Part shown: in pieces, positions 55,706-64,000 of the stretch
How positions within the stretch are numbered: position 1 is the stretch's first letter
Layout of the letters: each line of letters opens with the position of its first letter
Source: an uncultured Oscillospiraceae bacterium
Lineage (GTDB): Bacteria; Bacillota; Clostridia; Oscillospirales; Oscillospiraceae
DNA: 64,000 bases
Direction: 5' to 3'
NCBI GenBank assembly: GCA_947624985.1
Contig: CANQMO010000002.1
Coordinates: 1-64,000, forward strand
Made by a program: the position numbers and the translations under genes
Notes under the pieces: generated by a model
What the model was told of the DNA's origin: nothing
What the model saw: the letters and a program-made list of their open reading frames with translations, nothing else
The model's database searches: none

Positions 55706-58528
55706 ATGCCCACCGACTATAACGCCACCGTCAACCTGCCAAAGACCGATTTCCCCATGCGCGCCGGCCTGCCCAAGCGGGAGCCGGATATGCTCAGGGC
55801 GTGGGAGGACATGGACCTTTACCACGAGCTCCTCAAGAAGAACGAGGGGCGGCCGCTGTTCGTTCTGCACGACGGCCCTCCCTTTTCCAACGGCAATCTG
55901 CACATGGGCACCGCCCTCAACAAGTGTCTGAAGGACTTCATCAACCGCTACAAGTCCATGTCCGGCTATCAGGTCCCCTACACCCCCGGCTGGGACAACC
56001 ACGGCATGCCCATCGAGTCGGCCATCATCAAGGAGCAGAAGCTCAACCACAAGGCCATGAGCGTGTCCGAGTTCCGCACCGCCTGCCACGCCTACGCGGA
56101 GCATTATCTGGACGTGCAGCGCCAGGGCTTCAAGCGGCTGGGCGTGCTGGGCGACTGGGACAGGCCCTACCGGACCATGGACCCCAAGTTCGAGGCCCGG
56201 GAAGTCCAGGTCTTTGGCAAGATGTATGAGAAGGGCTACATCTACAAGGGCAAAAAGCCCGTGTACTGGTGCCCCAAGGACGAGACCGCCCTGGCGGAGG
56301 CGGAGATCGAGTATTCCGAGGACCCGGTCACTACCATCTTCGTGAAGTTCCGCGTCAAGGACGACCTGGGCAAGCTCAGCGCCATCGAGCCTTTGGACAA
56401 CGTATACTTCGTGATCTGGACCACCACTACCTGGACCATCCCGGGGAACCTGGCCATCTGCCTGAACCCCGCCTATGACTATACCATGACCCGCGCCTCC
56501 AACGGCGAGGTCTACATCATGGCCAGGGAGCTGGCCGAGTCCGTCCTCCAAAAAGCCGGCCTGGAGGTCCGGGAGGTACTGGCCACCTTCAAGGGCTCCG
56601 ACCTGGAGCTGATGACCGCCCAGCACCCGCTGTTCGACCAGACCAGCCTGGTGATCCTGGGCGACCATGTGACCCTGGACGCCGGCACCGGCTGCGTGCA
56701 CACCGCCCCGGCCTACGGCGCGGACGACTTTTTCGTCTGCCAGAAATACCCCCAGATCCCCTCCGGCAAGGACCTGGTGGTCAACGTGGACGATTCCGGC
56801 CGCTTCACCGCCGCCGCAGGGAAGTATGAGGGCCTCAGCGTCCTGAAGGCCCACGAGCCCATCTTCGCGGACCTGACGGCCTGCGGCGCTATCCTGGCCT
56901 CTGAGAACATCACCCACTCCTATCCCCACTGCTGGCGGTGCAAGAACCCCATCATCTTCCGGGCCACGGACCAGTGGTTCTGCTCCGTGGACGCGTTCAA
57001 GGAGGACGCGGTCCGGGCCGCCCGAAAGGTCCAGTGGAACCCCGAGTGGGGCGCGGACCGGATGGAGAGCATGATCCGGGAGCGGGCCGACTGGTGTATC
57101 AGCCGCCAGCGCCGCTGGGGCCTGCCCATCCCCGTGTTCTACTGCGGCGACTGCGGCAAGAGCGTCTGCACCCCCGAGACCATCGAGTCCGTATCCAAAA
57201 TTTTCGGCGAGAAGGGCTCCAACGCCTGGTTCGATCTGAGCGTGGAGGAGCTTCTGCCCGCGGGCTTCACCTGCCCCCACTGCGGCGGGAAGGTGACGGA
57301 GAAGGAGACCGACACGCTGGACGGCTGGTTCGACTCCGGCTCCACCCATGTGGCCTCCATGGAACTGGACGCCCCCGGCGTGTGGCCGGCGGACCTGTAC
57401 CTGGAGGGCGGCGACCAGTTCCGGGGCTGGTTCCAGTCCAGTCTGCTGACCGCCGTGGCCACCCGGGGCGAGGCGCCCTATAAGGCCGTGCTGTGCCACG
57501 GCTGGACCGTGGACGGCGAGGGCCGGGCCATGCACAAGAGCCTGGGCAACGGCGTTGCCCCCGATGAGCTCATCGTCAAGTACGGCGCCGACCTGTGCCG
57601 GCTCTGGGCCGCCAGCGCCGACTTCCGGCTGGATATGCGCTGCTCCGACGCCATCTTCAAGCAGCTTTCCGACAAGTATCTGAAGATCCGCAACACCGCC
57701 CGGTTCATCCTGGGCAATCTGGACGGCTTCGACCCGGACAGGGACCTGCTGCCGCCGGAACAGCTCCAGAGTATCGACCGCTGGGCCCTGAGCCGGGTCA
57801 ACGCCCTGGTGGAGCGGTGTCTGGCCTGCTATGAAAAATACGAATTCTGGTCCGTGACCTACGCCATCCACAACTTCTGCGTGGTGGACATGTCCAACGT
57901 GTATCTGGACGTGGTGAAGGACCGGCTGTACTGCGAGGCCAGGACCGGCCCCGCCCGGCTGGCCGCCCAGACCGCCATGTGGTATGTGCTGGACGCCATG
58001 GTGCGGCTGCTGGCCCCCATCCTGGCCTTCACCTCCAACGAGATCTGGCTGGCCATGCCCCACCGGTCCGGGGACGACGCCCGGCATGTGATGCTGAACG
58101 ACATGCCCGCCGTGCGGTCCGACTGGGTCCTCACCGAGGAGGAGACCGCCTTCTGGAGCGACAGCCTGCGCCTGCGCACGGACGTGAACAAGGCCCTGGA
58201 ACTGGCCCGGGCGGAGAAGATCATCGGCAAGCCCCTGGACGCCAAGGTCATCATCCATGTGAAGCCGGAGGCGAAGGCCGCCATGGCGCGGGTGGCGAAG
58301 CAGCCGCTGGAGCCGCTTTTCATCGTGTCTGAGGCGGAGCTTTCCGACGGGGAGGGTCCCGGCTGGGCCGGGACCGAGTTCGCCGGCGTGAACGTGGAGG
58401 TCACGCCCTCTCAGGCTCCCAAGTGCCCCCGGTGCTGGACCCACAGCGCCACCGTGGGCAGCGACAGCGCCTATCCCGAGCTATGCGCCCGGTGCGCGGC
58501 CGCCCTGCGATCCACCGCCGAAGCGTGA
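55706..58528 (+). CDS. ileS: Isoleucyl-tRNA synthetase
   Basis: The 940-residue class I synthetase has the HIGH signature as NLHMGTALN, the editing domain, WCISRQRRWGLPIPVFYC, and the KMSKS loop in the variant AMHKSLGNG. A zinc-binding end carries CPRCWTHSATVG...CARC. It charges tRNA-Ile in the cytosol. Many Firmicute ileS genes have a T-box leader, but here only 65 bases separate it from divIVA and hold just a short hairpin, so no T-box fits. It is transcribed with the division genes. Length is normal. Confidence 0.97.
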   Translation: MPTDYNATVNLPKTDFPMRAGLPKREPDMLRAWEDMDLYHELLKKNEGRPLFVLHDGPPFSNGNLHMGTALNKCLKDFINRYKSMSGYQVPYTPGWDNHGMPIESAIIKEQKLNHKAMSVSEFRTACHAYAEHYLDVQRQGFKRLGVLGDWDRPYRTMDPKFEAREVQVFGKMYEKGYIYKGKKPVYWCPKDETALAEAEIEYSEDPVTTIFVKFRVKDDLGKLSAIEPLDNVYFVIWTTTTWTIPGNLAICLNPAYDYTMTRASNGEVYIMARELAESVLQKAGLEVREVLATFKGSDLELMTAQHPLFDQTSLVILGDHVTLDAGTGCVHTAPAYGADDFFVCQKYPQIPSGKDLVVNVDDSGRFTAAAGKYEGLSVLKAHEPIFADLTACGAILASENITHSYPHCWRCKNPIIFRATDQWFCSVDAFKEDAVRAARKVQWNPEWGADRMESMIRERADWCISRQRRWGLPIPVFYCGDCGKSVCTPETIESVSKIFGEKGSNAWFDLSVEELLPAGFTCPHCGGKVTEKETDTLDGWFDSGSTHVASMELDAPGVWPADLYLEGGDQFRGWFQSSLLTAVATRGEAPYKAVLCHGWTVDGEGRAMHKSLGNGVAPDELIVKYGADLCRLWAASADFRLDMRCSDAIFKQLSDKYLKIRNTARFILGNLDGFDPDRDLLPPEQLQSIDRWALSRVNALVERCLACYEKYEFWSVTYAIHNFCVVDMSNVYLDVVKDRLYCEARTGPARLAAQTAMWYVLDAMVRLLAPILAFTSNEIWLAMPHRSGDDARHVMLNDMPAVRSDWVLTEEETAFWSDSLRLRTDVNKALELARAEKIIGKPLDAKVIIHVKPEAKAAMARVAKQPLEPLFIVSEAELSDGEGPGWAGTEFAGVNVEVTPSQAPKCPRCWTHSATVGSDSAYPELCARCAAALRSTAEA

Positions 58529-58579
58529 CCCCTCGGGCCCCTCGCGCGGTATAGTTGTCTGTCAGTAGGAGGAAACGTC

Positions 58580-59533
58580 ATGCTTTATACCATCGTGGCC
58601 GTTCTGGTCCTGGTGCTGGATCAGGCGGTGAAGTTCTGGACCGTCAACAACATCACGCCCCAGGCCATCGGCGACGCCTGCGTGGAGCTGATCCCCGGCG
58701 TCATCCATATGACCAACGTGCAGAACAACGGCGCCGCCTTCAGCATCCTGGCCGACCAGCGCTGGCTGCTCATCGGCGTGTCGGCGCTGTTCATCATCGC
58801 CATCATCGCCCTCATCAACATGGACATCATCCACACCAGCTTTGGCCGCTGGACGGCGGTGCTGGTCATGGCGGGCGCCTTGGGCAACTGCATAGACCGG
58901 GTGCTGTACGGCTACGTGGTGGACATGTTCGAGTTCGAGCTTTTCACCTTCGCGGTGTTCAACGTGGCGGACATCTTCATCACGGTCTGCGGTATCCTGT
59001 TCTGTATCCATGTGATCGTCTACCGGGAGCCGGAGGAGGTCCGGACCGCCGTGCCCCCCAAGGCCCGGCGCATGGCCAGAGAGGTGTACGAGGCGGAGAG
59101 CGACTACGAGGAGGAAGAGCCCGCTCCCCGGCCCGGAAAGCGGGCGGGCCGCGTCCGCTCCCGGGAGAAGGATGACCCCTATGCCGACATCCCCCATCGG
59201 GACCGGAGCCAGCACAGGACGCTGGCCGACGAGCTTGCGCCCCAGGACCCGGACGACCCCTTTGCCGAGTGGGGCCTGGACGGCTATGACGAAGCGCCCG
59301 CGCCCAAAAAGGCTCCCGCCCGAAAGGCCCGGCCCGCCGCTCCGGCGGAGGACCGGTGGGAGGACACGGACAGGCCCGCCGCCAAAAAGGCCCCCGCCCG
59401 CAAGAGCGCCCCGGCCGCCGGGCCCGCGCCCAAAAAGGCTCCTGCCACGCCGGCCCGGCCCGCCGCCGATCTGCCCGACGACGGCTTTGAGGATTTCTCC
59501 CTGGAGGACATCCTGTCCGAGTTCCGGGACTGA
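58580..59533 (+). CDS. lspA: Lipoprotein signal peptidase with a long disordered tail
   Basis: Residues 1-150 are a complete LspA: four membrane helices, DQAVKFWTV near the start, NNGAAFS, and the catalytic Asp pair in GNCIDRV (Asp106) and VFNVADIFI (Asp131). It removes signal peptides from lipoproteins such as those at 9870, 21566, 25293 and 62440. Residues 151-317 are an added cytosolic tail, acidic at first and then Lys/Ala/Pro-rich (APKKAPARKA repeats), closing with FEDFSLEDILSEF. LspA is normally about 160 residues. The tail is in frame and not separated by a stop. AGGAGGAAA precedes the ATG. Confidence 0.93.
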   Translation: MLYTIVAVLVLVLDQAVKFWTVNNITPQAIGDACVELIPGVIHMTNVQNNGAAFSILADQRWLLIGVSALFIIAIIALINMDIIHTSFGRWTAVLVMAGALGNCIDRVLYGYVVDMFEFELFTFAVFNVADIFITVCGILFCIHVIVYREPEEVRTAVPPKARRMAREVYEAESDYEEEEPAPRPGKRAGRVRSREKDDPYADIPHRDRSQHRTLADELAPQDPDDPFAEWGLDGYDEAPAPKKAPARKARPAAPAEDRWEDTDRPAAKKAPARKSAPAAGPAPKKAPATPARPAADLPDDGFEDFSLEDILSEFRD

Positions 59534-59535
59534 AC

Positions 59536-60450
59536 ATGGACGCCCATATAGAGATCACAGCACAGGAGAGCGGCGAGCGGATCGACGCTCTCCTGGCGCG
59601 CAATGCGTCCGTTCCCAGCCGCAGCGCGGCGGCCAGACTGCTGGAGGCGGGTCTTGTCACCATGGGCGGCCGGCGGGTGCGGAAAAACTATAAAGTCGCG
59701 GCGGGGGACGTGTTCACCGTCGTGCTGCCCGCCCCGGCCCCGGCCAGAGCGGAGGCCCAGGCCATCCCATTGGACGTGGTGTTCGAGGACGAGGACGTGA
59801 TCGTGGTGAACAAGCCCCGGGGCCTGGTGGTCCACCCGGCCCCGGGGCATCCGGACGGCACGCTGGTCAACGCCCTGCTGGCCCATTGCGGGGAGAGCCT
59901 GTCCGGCGTGGGCGGCGAAATGCGGCCCGGTATCGTCCACCGGATCGACAAGGACACCAGCGGCCTTCTCATCGCCGCGAAAAATGACCGGGCCCACGAG
60001 GCCCTGTCGGCCCAGCTGAAAGACCGGACCCTGTCCCGCGTTTACGACGCGGTGTGCCACGGCGGCTTCCGGGCCGACGAGGGCACGGTGGACGCGCCCA
60101 TAGGCCGGGACCCCCGCGATCGCCAGCGTATGGCCGTGACGGACAAAAATTCCCGCCCCGCCGTGACCCACTGGCAGGTGCTGGAGCGGTACGCCCGGTA
60201 CACCTACATCCGCTGCCGGCTGAAGACGGGCCGGACCCACCAGATACGGGTCCATATGGCCTATACCGGCCACCCCTTGCTGGGGGACACGGTCTACGGC
60301 GGCCGACGGGACAAGGGGCTCCAGACCCAGTGCCTGCACGCCCGGGGGCTGAAATTCATCCACCCGGCCACGGGGGAGCCCGTGGAGCTGTGGACGGACC
60401 TGCCCGACTGGTTCCAGGACGTCCTGTCCAAGCTGGGAGCGCCGCTGTAA
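59536..60450 (+). CDS. RluD-family pseudouridine synthase
   Basis: The 304-residue protein has an S4 RNA-binding domain (about 12-75) and the catalytic domain with HRIDKDTSGLLIAAK, in which the Asp is the nucleophile, plus RTHQIRVHMAYTGHPLLGDTVYGG and LHARGLKFIHP. It makes pseudouridine in rRNA; RluD modifies helix 69 of 23S. It starts two bases after the lspA stop. The lspA-rluD pair is usual in bacteria. Confidence 0.93.
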   Translation: MDAHIEITAQESGERIDALLARNASVPSRSAAARLLEAGLVTMGGRRVRKNYKVAAGDVFTVVLPAPAPARAEAQAIPLDVVFEDEDVIVVNKPRGLVVHPAPGHPDGTLVNALLAHCGESLSGVGGEMRPGIVHRIDKDTSGLLIAAKNDRAHEALSAQLKDRTLSRVYDAVCHGGFRADEGTVDAPIGRDPRDRQRMAVTDKNSRPAVTHWQVLERYARYTYIRCRLKTGRTHQIRVHMAYTGHPLLGDTVYGGRRDKGLQTQCLHARGLKFIHPATGEPVELWTDLPDWFQDVLSKLGAPL

Positions 60451-60483
60451 GCGCGGCGGTCCCCCGCCTTTTGAGGGATATCT

Positions 60484-62391
60484 ATGCTCGCTTTGCTCGT
60501 ATATCTGCTGTTCGGCCTGGCGCTGGCCCAGCGCGCCCTGCCCTCCCACCGGGGGGCGGTGCGGCTGTGGCTGGGGCTGGTGTTCGGTTGCATAGCGCTG
60601 ATGTGGCTGCCCTGTATCCCGGCGTTTTTCTGCGGCTTTACCGCGACGGCCCAGTATATCGCTCTGGGCGCCGCCGGTCTGGGGGCCGTCTGCCTTTGGT
60701 CCGTCCGCCGAAAAAAGCCCGCTCCGGCGGCGGAAGGCCCGTCCCGCCTCCGGCTGGACCCGCCCTCCTATGACGAGTTGACGGGCCTTTTGCTGGCGGC
60801 GGGGGCCACGGCCTTTTGCGGGTACCTGCTGCACACCCATGTGCTGCTGCCCCACGACGACGGCAGTCTCTGGGTGGGTCAGAGCACCTACGGGGACCTG
60901 GCCATGCACCTGGGCTTCGTGGAGAGCCTGTACCGGCAGGGCGCTTTCCCGCCGGAATACAGTATCTATCCCGGTCAGCTTCTGGACTACCCCTTCCTGG
61001 TGGACGCGGCGTCGGCCAGTCTGCGGTTTTTCGGTCTGAGCCTGCGCATGGCGGTGATCGTGCCAAGCGTGGTGATGCTCTTTTGCGTGTTTTACGGCTT
61101 CTGGCTGCTGGCCCAGTCCATGACGGAGAAGCTGGCCCCCACCCTGACGGCATGGCTGCTGTTCGTCTTTAACGGCGGGTTCGGCTTCGTGCTGTACCTG
61201 ACCGGCAAATACAGCTTCACGGACCTGATGGAGGGGTTTTACATCACCCCCACCAACCTGGTGGACGAGGATCTGCGCTGGGTGAACGTGGTCTGCGACA
61301 TGCTGATCCCCCAGCGGACCACCATGGCCGGGTGGTGCGTGGGGCTGGCGGCTATCTATCTGCTGGTGACGGCGGTGAAAAAGACCGTGACGGACGGCTC
61401 AGGGCGGCGGGAGTTTCTGGTGCTGGCCGTTGTGGCCGGGACCATGCCCATGATCCACACCCACACCTTCCTGGCCCTGGGCATGCTGTCCGCCGGCTGG
61501 TTTTTCGCCTTTCTGGCCAAGGCCAGACGGGGCGGCTCCCTGCGCAGGCTCCTGGAAAATTACGTCCTGTACGGGGCGGTGTGCATGGCCCTGGCCCTGC
61601 CCCAGCTGATCGTGTGGACCTTCGACGCGGCAAGCTCCGGCAACCTTCTGTGGCTGAACCCCGGCTGGGTCCACGGGAACATGAACTGGCTCTGGTTCTG
61701 GATCGTAAACTGCGGCGTGGTGTTCTGCCTCATGCTGCCCATGGCGGTCCTTCTCCGGGGGGACGACGCCCGACTATTCTGGGGGGCGGCGGCCCTGTTC
61801 GTGCTGGCAAACATCGTGGCCTTCCAGCCGAACCCCTACGACAACAACAAGCTGCTGTATGTCTGGTACATGGTGACGGATATCCTCGTCTGCCGGTGGT
61901 TTTACGGCCTTCTGGACCGGATCAGGCCCCGGGCGGCCGCCTGGGCTCTGGCGGGGGCGGTGGTGGTGCTGGGCACCGTCTCCGGTGGGATGACCATGCT
62001 GCGGGAGGCGGTCAGCCAGTATCAGCTTCTCTCCGGCAGCCAGGTGGAGGCGGCGGATTTCATCGTCGAAAACACCCCCGCGGACAGCCTTTTCCTCACC
62101 GCCACCAACCACACCAATCCCGTCTCCGTCCTCAGCGGACGGAACATCCTGTGCGGCCCGGGCATGTATCTTTACTACCACGGCATCGACTACCAGATAC
62201 GGGAATCGGAGATCGCCCAGATGTACTGGTCCGGCCCGGCCTTCGAGCACTTCGCCGAGCAGTACGGGGTGGATTATGTGTTTATCGGCGACGCGGAATA
62301 TGCCAATTATGATGTGAACTATGACTACTTTTCCCAAAACTACCCCCTTATCTACGACCGGGACGGTATCAGCATCTTCCAAATCTCCTGA
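60484..62391 (+). CDS. Polytopic membrane protein, GT-C glycosyltransferase-like
   Basis: The 635-residue protein has about 12-13 membrane helices. A long first outer loop after a helix near residue 110 contains HTHVLLPHDDGSLWVGQSTYGDLAMHLGFVESL, with the acidic DD that GT-C enzymes use for metal. The end is a soluble domain of ~130 residues with VDYVFIGDAEYAN. GT-C proteins transfer sugars from lipid carriers on the outer face of the membrane. The assignment rests on layout only, and a DUF2298-like or EpsG-like identity is possible. It stands 33 bases after the RluD gene; GtrA, a lipid-carrier flippase family, is encoded two genes on. Confidence 0.68.
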   Translation: MLALLVYLLFGLALAQRALPSHRGAVRLWLGLVFGCIALMWLPCIPAFFCGFTATAQYIALGAAGLGAVCLWSVRRKKPAPAAEGPSRLRLDPPSYDELTGLLLAAGATAFCGYLLHTHVLLPHDDGSLWVGQSTYGDLAMHLGFVESLYRQGAFPPEYSIYPGQLLDYPFLVDAASASLRFFGLSLRMAVIVPSVVMLFCVFYGFWLLAQSMTEKLAPTLTAWLLFVFNGGFGFVLYLTGKYSFTDLMEGFYITPTNLVDEDLRWVNVVCDMLIPQRTTMAGWCVGLAAIYLLVTAVKKTVTDGSGRREFLVLAVVAGTMPMIHTHTFLALGMLSAGWFFAFLAKARRGGSLRRLLENYVLYGAVCMALALPQLIVWTFDAASSGNLLWLNPGWVHGNMNWLWFWIVNCGVVFCLMLPMAVLLRGDDARLFWGAAALFVLANIVAFQPNPYDNNKLLYVWYMVTDILVCRWFYGLLDRIRPRAAAWALAGAVVVLGTVSGGMTMLREAVSQYQLLSGSQVEAADFIVENTPADSLFLTATNHTNPVSVLSGRNILCGPGMYLYYHGIDYQIRESEIAQMYWSGPAFEHFAEQYGVDYVFIGDAEYANYDVNYDYFSQNYPLIYDRDGISIFQIS

Positions 62392-62439
62392 AAGTGTGGT
62401 ATACTGTCTTTCGGTTTTTCTCACCCTGGAGGTACATGC

Positions 62440-62841
62440 ATGAAAAAAGCTCTTTCGTTTACGCTGCTCGTAGCGCTGATGTTCTCTCTTGCCGCGTGCG
62501 GCCGTTCCAAGACGCCGTCCGTATCCTCTTCCGTCTCCACGCCTACGGCGGAGCAGGTCGCCGCCTCCGCCACCGACACGGCAAACGCCGCGGTCAGCAT
62601 GCCGCCGGCCTCCGCCACCGACACCAATGCCCAGTCCGGCTACGCCACCGCCAAAAATTACATCGGCCGGTCCGTGCAGGACATGTATCTGGCCATCGGT
62701 CAGCCCACGGACAGCTCCTATGGTCCCGTGGAGGACGATGATGACACGGAAGAGGGCATGCTGTTTTATAACGGCTTTTACGTCTGGACCCTCCGCACGG
62801 AGACCGGCGAGACCGTTCAGGACGTCTATCTGGACGAGTAA
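62440..62841 (+). CDS. Small lipoprotein of unknown function
   Basis: The 133-residue protein has a lipoprotein signal (MKKALSFTLLVALMFSLAACG, lipid on Cys20), a Ser/Thr/Ala-rich spacer (about 25-70) and a small C-terminal domain (YIGRSVQDMYLAIGQPTDSSYGP...GMLFYNGFYVWTLRTETGETVQDVYLDE) that recalls BamE/SmpA-like small domains in size and pattern. No function is established. GGAGG lies 8 bases before the ATG. A TATACT box (62400-62405) just after the previous gene's stop, with TTCCAA 17 bases before, may be its promoter. Confidence 0.72.
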   Translation: MKKALSFTLLVALMFSLAACGRSKTPSVSSSVSTPTAEQVAASATDTANAAVSMPPASATDTNAQSGYATAKNYIGRSVQDMYLAIGQPTDSSYGPVEDDDDTEEGMLFYNGFYVWTLRTETGETVQDVYLDE

Positions 62842-62847
62842 AGCGCC

Positions 62848-63288
62848 GTGAAAAAGCTCCGCGACCTGTACCGCCGCCACCGGGAGATCGTCAATTACCT
62901 CCTTTTCGGCGCCGCCACCACGGCGGTGAGCTGGATCGCCTACGCGCTGGGCGTGGGCGCGCTGGGGATGGGCGTGAACGGGGGCAACGTCTTCAGCTGG
63001 GTGTGCGCGGTGGCGTTCGCCTTCGTGACCAATAAGCTGTGGGTGTTCGACTCCAGGAGCTGGGCCTGGCCGGCCTGGCTGAAGGAGGCCGCCGCCTTCG
63101 TGGGCGGGCGCGCGTTCACCGGGCTGCTGGAGCTGGTCGGCCTGCCGCTGCTCATCAGACTGGGGCTGGACCAGACCCTGCTGGGGGTGGAGGGCTTTGC
63201 CGCCAAGGTGGTCACCACCATCGTGGTCATCATCCTCAACTACTTCCTGTCCAAATTCATCGCCTTCCGAAAAGGCCATAAAAAATGA
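62848..63288 (+). CDS. GtrA-family membrane protein
   Basis: The 146-residue protein (GTG start, 6 bases after the previous stop) has four helices with the GtrA pattern: YLLFGAATTAVSWIAYAL, VCAVAFAFVTNKLWVFDSRS and VVTTIVVIILNYFLSKFIAFRKG. GtrA proteins flip undecaprenyl- or polyprenyl-linked sugars for cell-envelope glycans. With the GT-C-like protein it suggests a glycan or teichoic-acid decoration step outside the cell, though the genes are not contiguous. No clear ribosome site precedes the GTG, so it is probably coupled to the lipoprotein gene. Confidence 0.88.
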   Translation: MKKLRDLYRRHREIVNYLLFGAATTAVSWIAYALGVGALGMGVNGGNVFSWVCAVAFAFVTNKLWVFDSRSWAWPAWLKEAAAFVGGRAFTGLLELVGLPLLIRLGLDQTLLGVEGFAAKVVTTIVVIILNYFLSKFIAFRKGHKK

Positions 63289-63294
63289 AATCCC

Positions 63295-63339
63295 GCGCCC
63301 CTGCCGAACGGCAGGGGCGCGGCGCTGTTTTGCTTTTTC
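63295..63339. terminator. Bidirectional terminator
   Basis: GCGCCCCTGCC and GGCAGGGGCGC form a perfect 11-bp stem with a GAAC loop (63295-63320), followed by GCTGTTTTGCTTTTT. It lies between the gtrA-like gene and the minus-strand coiled-coil gene. Confidence 0.82.
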
Positions 63340-63892
63340 AGCCTTCCCAGTGAGGCTCCTGTTCCTCCGGCTGAGACGGGGTCTCGGGCTCCTCCGGCTG
63401 AGACGGTGCCTCAGGCTCCTCCGGCTGAGACGGGATCTCCGGCTCCTCCGGTTGTGACGGTGCCTCAGGCTCCACCGGCGGGGCGGCGGGCTCCTCCACG
63501 GTCACCTCCACCTCCACGTCGGCTTCCGCCGCCGTCTCGTCCACCACGGACGCGAAGTCCGCCTCCTCGGCCTCCGGGCCGATCTCCTCTTTCAGCCGGG
63601 CGATCTCCGCCTCCATTTCGGCGATGGCGTCCTTAGCCACGCCAATCTCCTGGCATGCCTGGGCCAGGGCCTCCTCCGGCGCGTCGTGATGGGCCTCGTA
63701 GTACAGCCGGCCTATCTCGGCATACGCCTTTTTGATGGTGTCCTTCCGGGCGGAGATGTCCATGTTCAGCTTCGCCACCCGGCTGACCTGCTTCGTCTTG
63801 ACGGCGGCCACCGAGGCCAGGTCCTTGGCCTTCTCCGCGGCCTTGGACGCCAGAGCTCCCGCCTTGTCCATAAAATCGTTGAAACCAGACAC
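63338..63892 (-). CDS. Coiled-coil protein with tandem-repeat tail
   Basis: The 184-residue product (GTG start with AAGGAGG 8 bases upstream) has an amphipathic helical start (FMDKAGALASKAAEKAKDLASVAAVKTKQVSRVAKLNMDI), a coiled coil (about 50-110, ending ...AEMEAEIARLKEEIG), and an acidic Pro/Gln/Glu tail with four nine-residue units of the type APSQPEEPE. The first part resembles small zinc-ribbon-free relatives of phage-shock or envelope coiled-coil proteins, but no family is certain. An ATG 18 codons earlier lacks a ribosome site. Its promoter lies near the right edge of the window. Confidence 0.7.
   Translation of the reverse strand: MSGFNDFMDKAGALASKAAEKAKDLASVAAVKTKQVSRVAKLNMDISARKDTIKKAYAEIGRLYYEAHHDAPEEALAQACQEIGVAKDAIAEMEAEIARLKEEIGPEAEEADFASVVDETAAEADVEVEVTVEEPAAPPVEPEAPSQPEEPEIPSQPEEPEAPSQPEEPETPSQPEEQEPHWEG
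63363..63470. repeat. Four tandem 27-bp repeats in a coding region
   Basis: Four consecutive units start at 63363, 63390, 63417 and 63444. All are in frame with the coiled-coil gene and encode SQPEEPE-type blocks on the minus strand. The units differ at several positions in the last half. Copy number could vary between strains by slippage. Confidence 0.9.
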
Positions 63893-64000
63893 AGTGATAG
63901 CCTCCTTCTGCTTTTTGAATTCGTTTATTTCATTTTTCCCATTCACCGGGAGAATACTACGCGTCCTGTCCCGGCTCCGCGGCGTCCCGTTCCGCCCGCC
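63893..64000. other. Upstream region at the right edge
   Basis: About 110 bases upstream of the coiled-coil gene. A minus-strand TATTCT (about 63950-63955) may be a -10 box. No gene is seen; the region continues outside the window. Confidence 0.4.

Noticed and set aside
55415..58444. Open frame of about 1000 codons on the minus strand opposite ileS
   Set aside because: It mirrors a certain gene in GC-rich DNA; composition is Gly/His/Val-rich without any domain, and ileS explains the region fully.
63363..63470. Possible CRISPR-like array
   Set aside because: The units are contiguous without spacers and lie in frame in a coding region.

Overview
The window is about 64 kb of GC-rich chromosomal DNA from a low-abundance-annotation type of Firmicute, most likely a gut member of the Oscillospiraceae (Flavonifractor/Lawsonibacter/Oscillibacter-like). 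The signs are Gram-positive lipoproteins, SepF and DivIVA next to ileS and lspA, strong AGGAGG ribosome sites with frequent GTG/TTG starts, XRE, PadR and ABC-2 genes, and a mutS-mutL-miaA-hfq group. The genus is an inference. No rRNA, CRISPR array or prophage structural gene is seen; there is one tRNA (Pro, TGG).

Layout. 1-9.7 kb: the tail of a probable DUF255 protein, an 80-bp repeat, an XRE-ABC exporter pair, a tyrosine recombinase, an eroded IS3-type transposase fused in frame to a degenerate LTA-synthase-like gene, an anchored surface protein, a zeta-toxin-like gene with a small downstream partner, and a DMT exporter. 9.8-15.5 kb: a four-gene MacAB-like efflux operon with two adaptor proteins. 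15.5-17.1 kb: a class I glutamine amidotransferase and a formate/nitrite-type channel. 17.2-28.5 kb: two adjacent ABC-2 exporter operons, each with secreted proteins of unknown function, and a PadR-controlled divergent pair of small secreted proteins. 28.5-32.5 kb: a queuosine precursor transporter behind a candidate preQ1 riboswitch, a 41-aa protein, a lipid kinase, a membrane-anchored XRE protein, a DegV protein and tRNA-Pro. 32.7-37.8 kb: a tripartite tricarboxylate-type (TctCBA) uptake operon with KDPG aldolase and a convergent sugar kinase, which together suggest uptake and breakdown of a sugar acid through 2-keto-3-deoxygluconate. 38-44 kb: Amidase_6 protein, small proteins, MFS transporter, second lipid kinase, SH3 protein. 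44.1-52.1 kb: mutS, Nudix and miaB divergent from mutL, miaA and hfq. 52.1-60.5 kb: an adaptor-like protein, yggS, sepF, divIVA, ileS, lspA and rluD in one compact run. 60.5-64 kb: a GT-C-like membrane protein, a lipoprotein, a GtrA protein and a coiled-coil protein with a tandem-repeat tail.

The best candidate for an undescribed system is 17.2-28.5 kb. There a symmetric operator sits between back-to-back promoters for PadR and a small secreted protein, a second promoter carries a 22-bp perfect palindrome on its -35 box, and two ABC exporters are paired with lipoproteins and propeller-like proteins of unknown role. All functions are assigned by reading the sequence; no database search was run.
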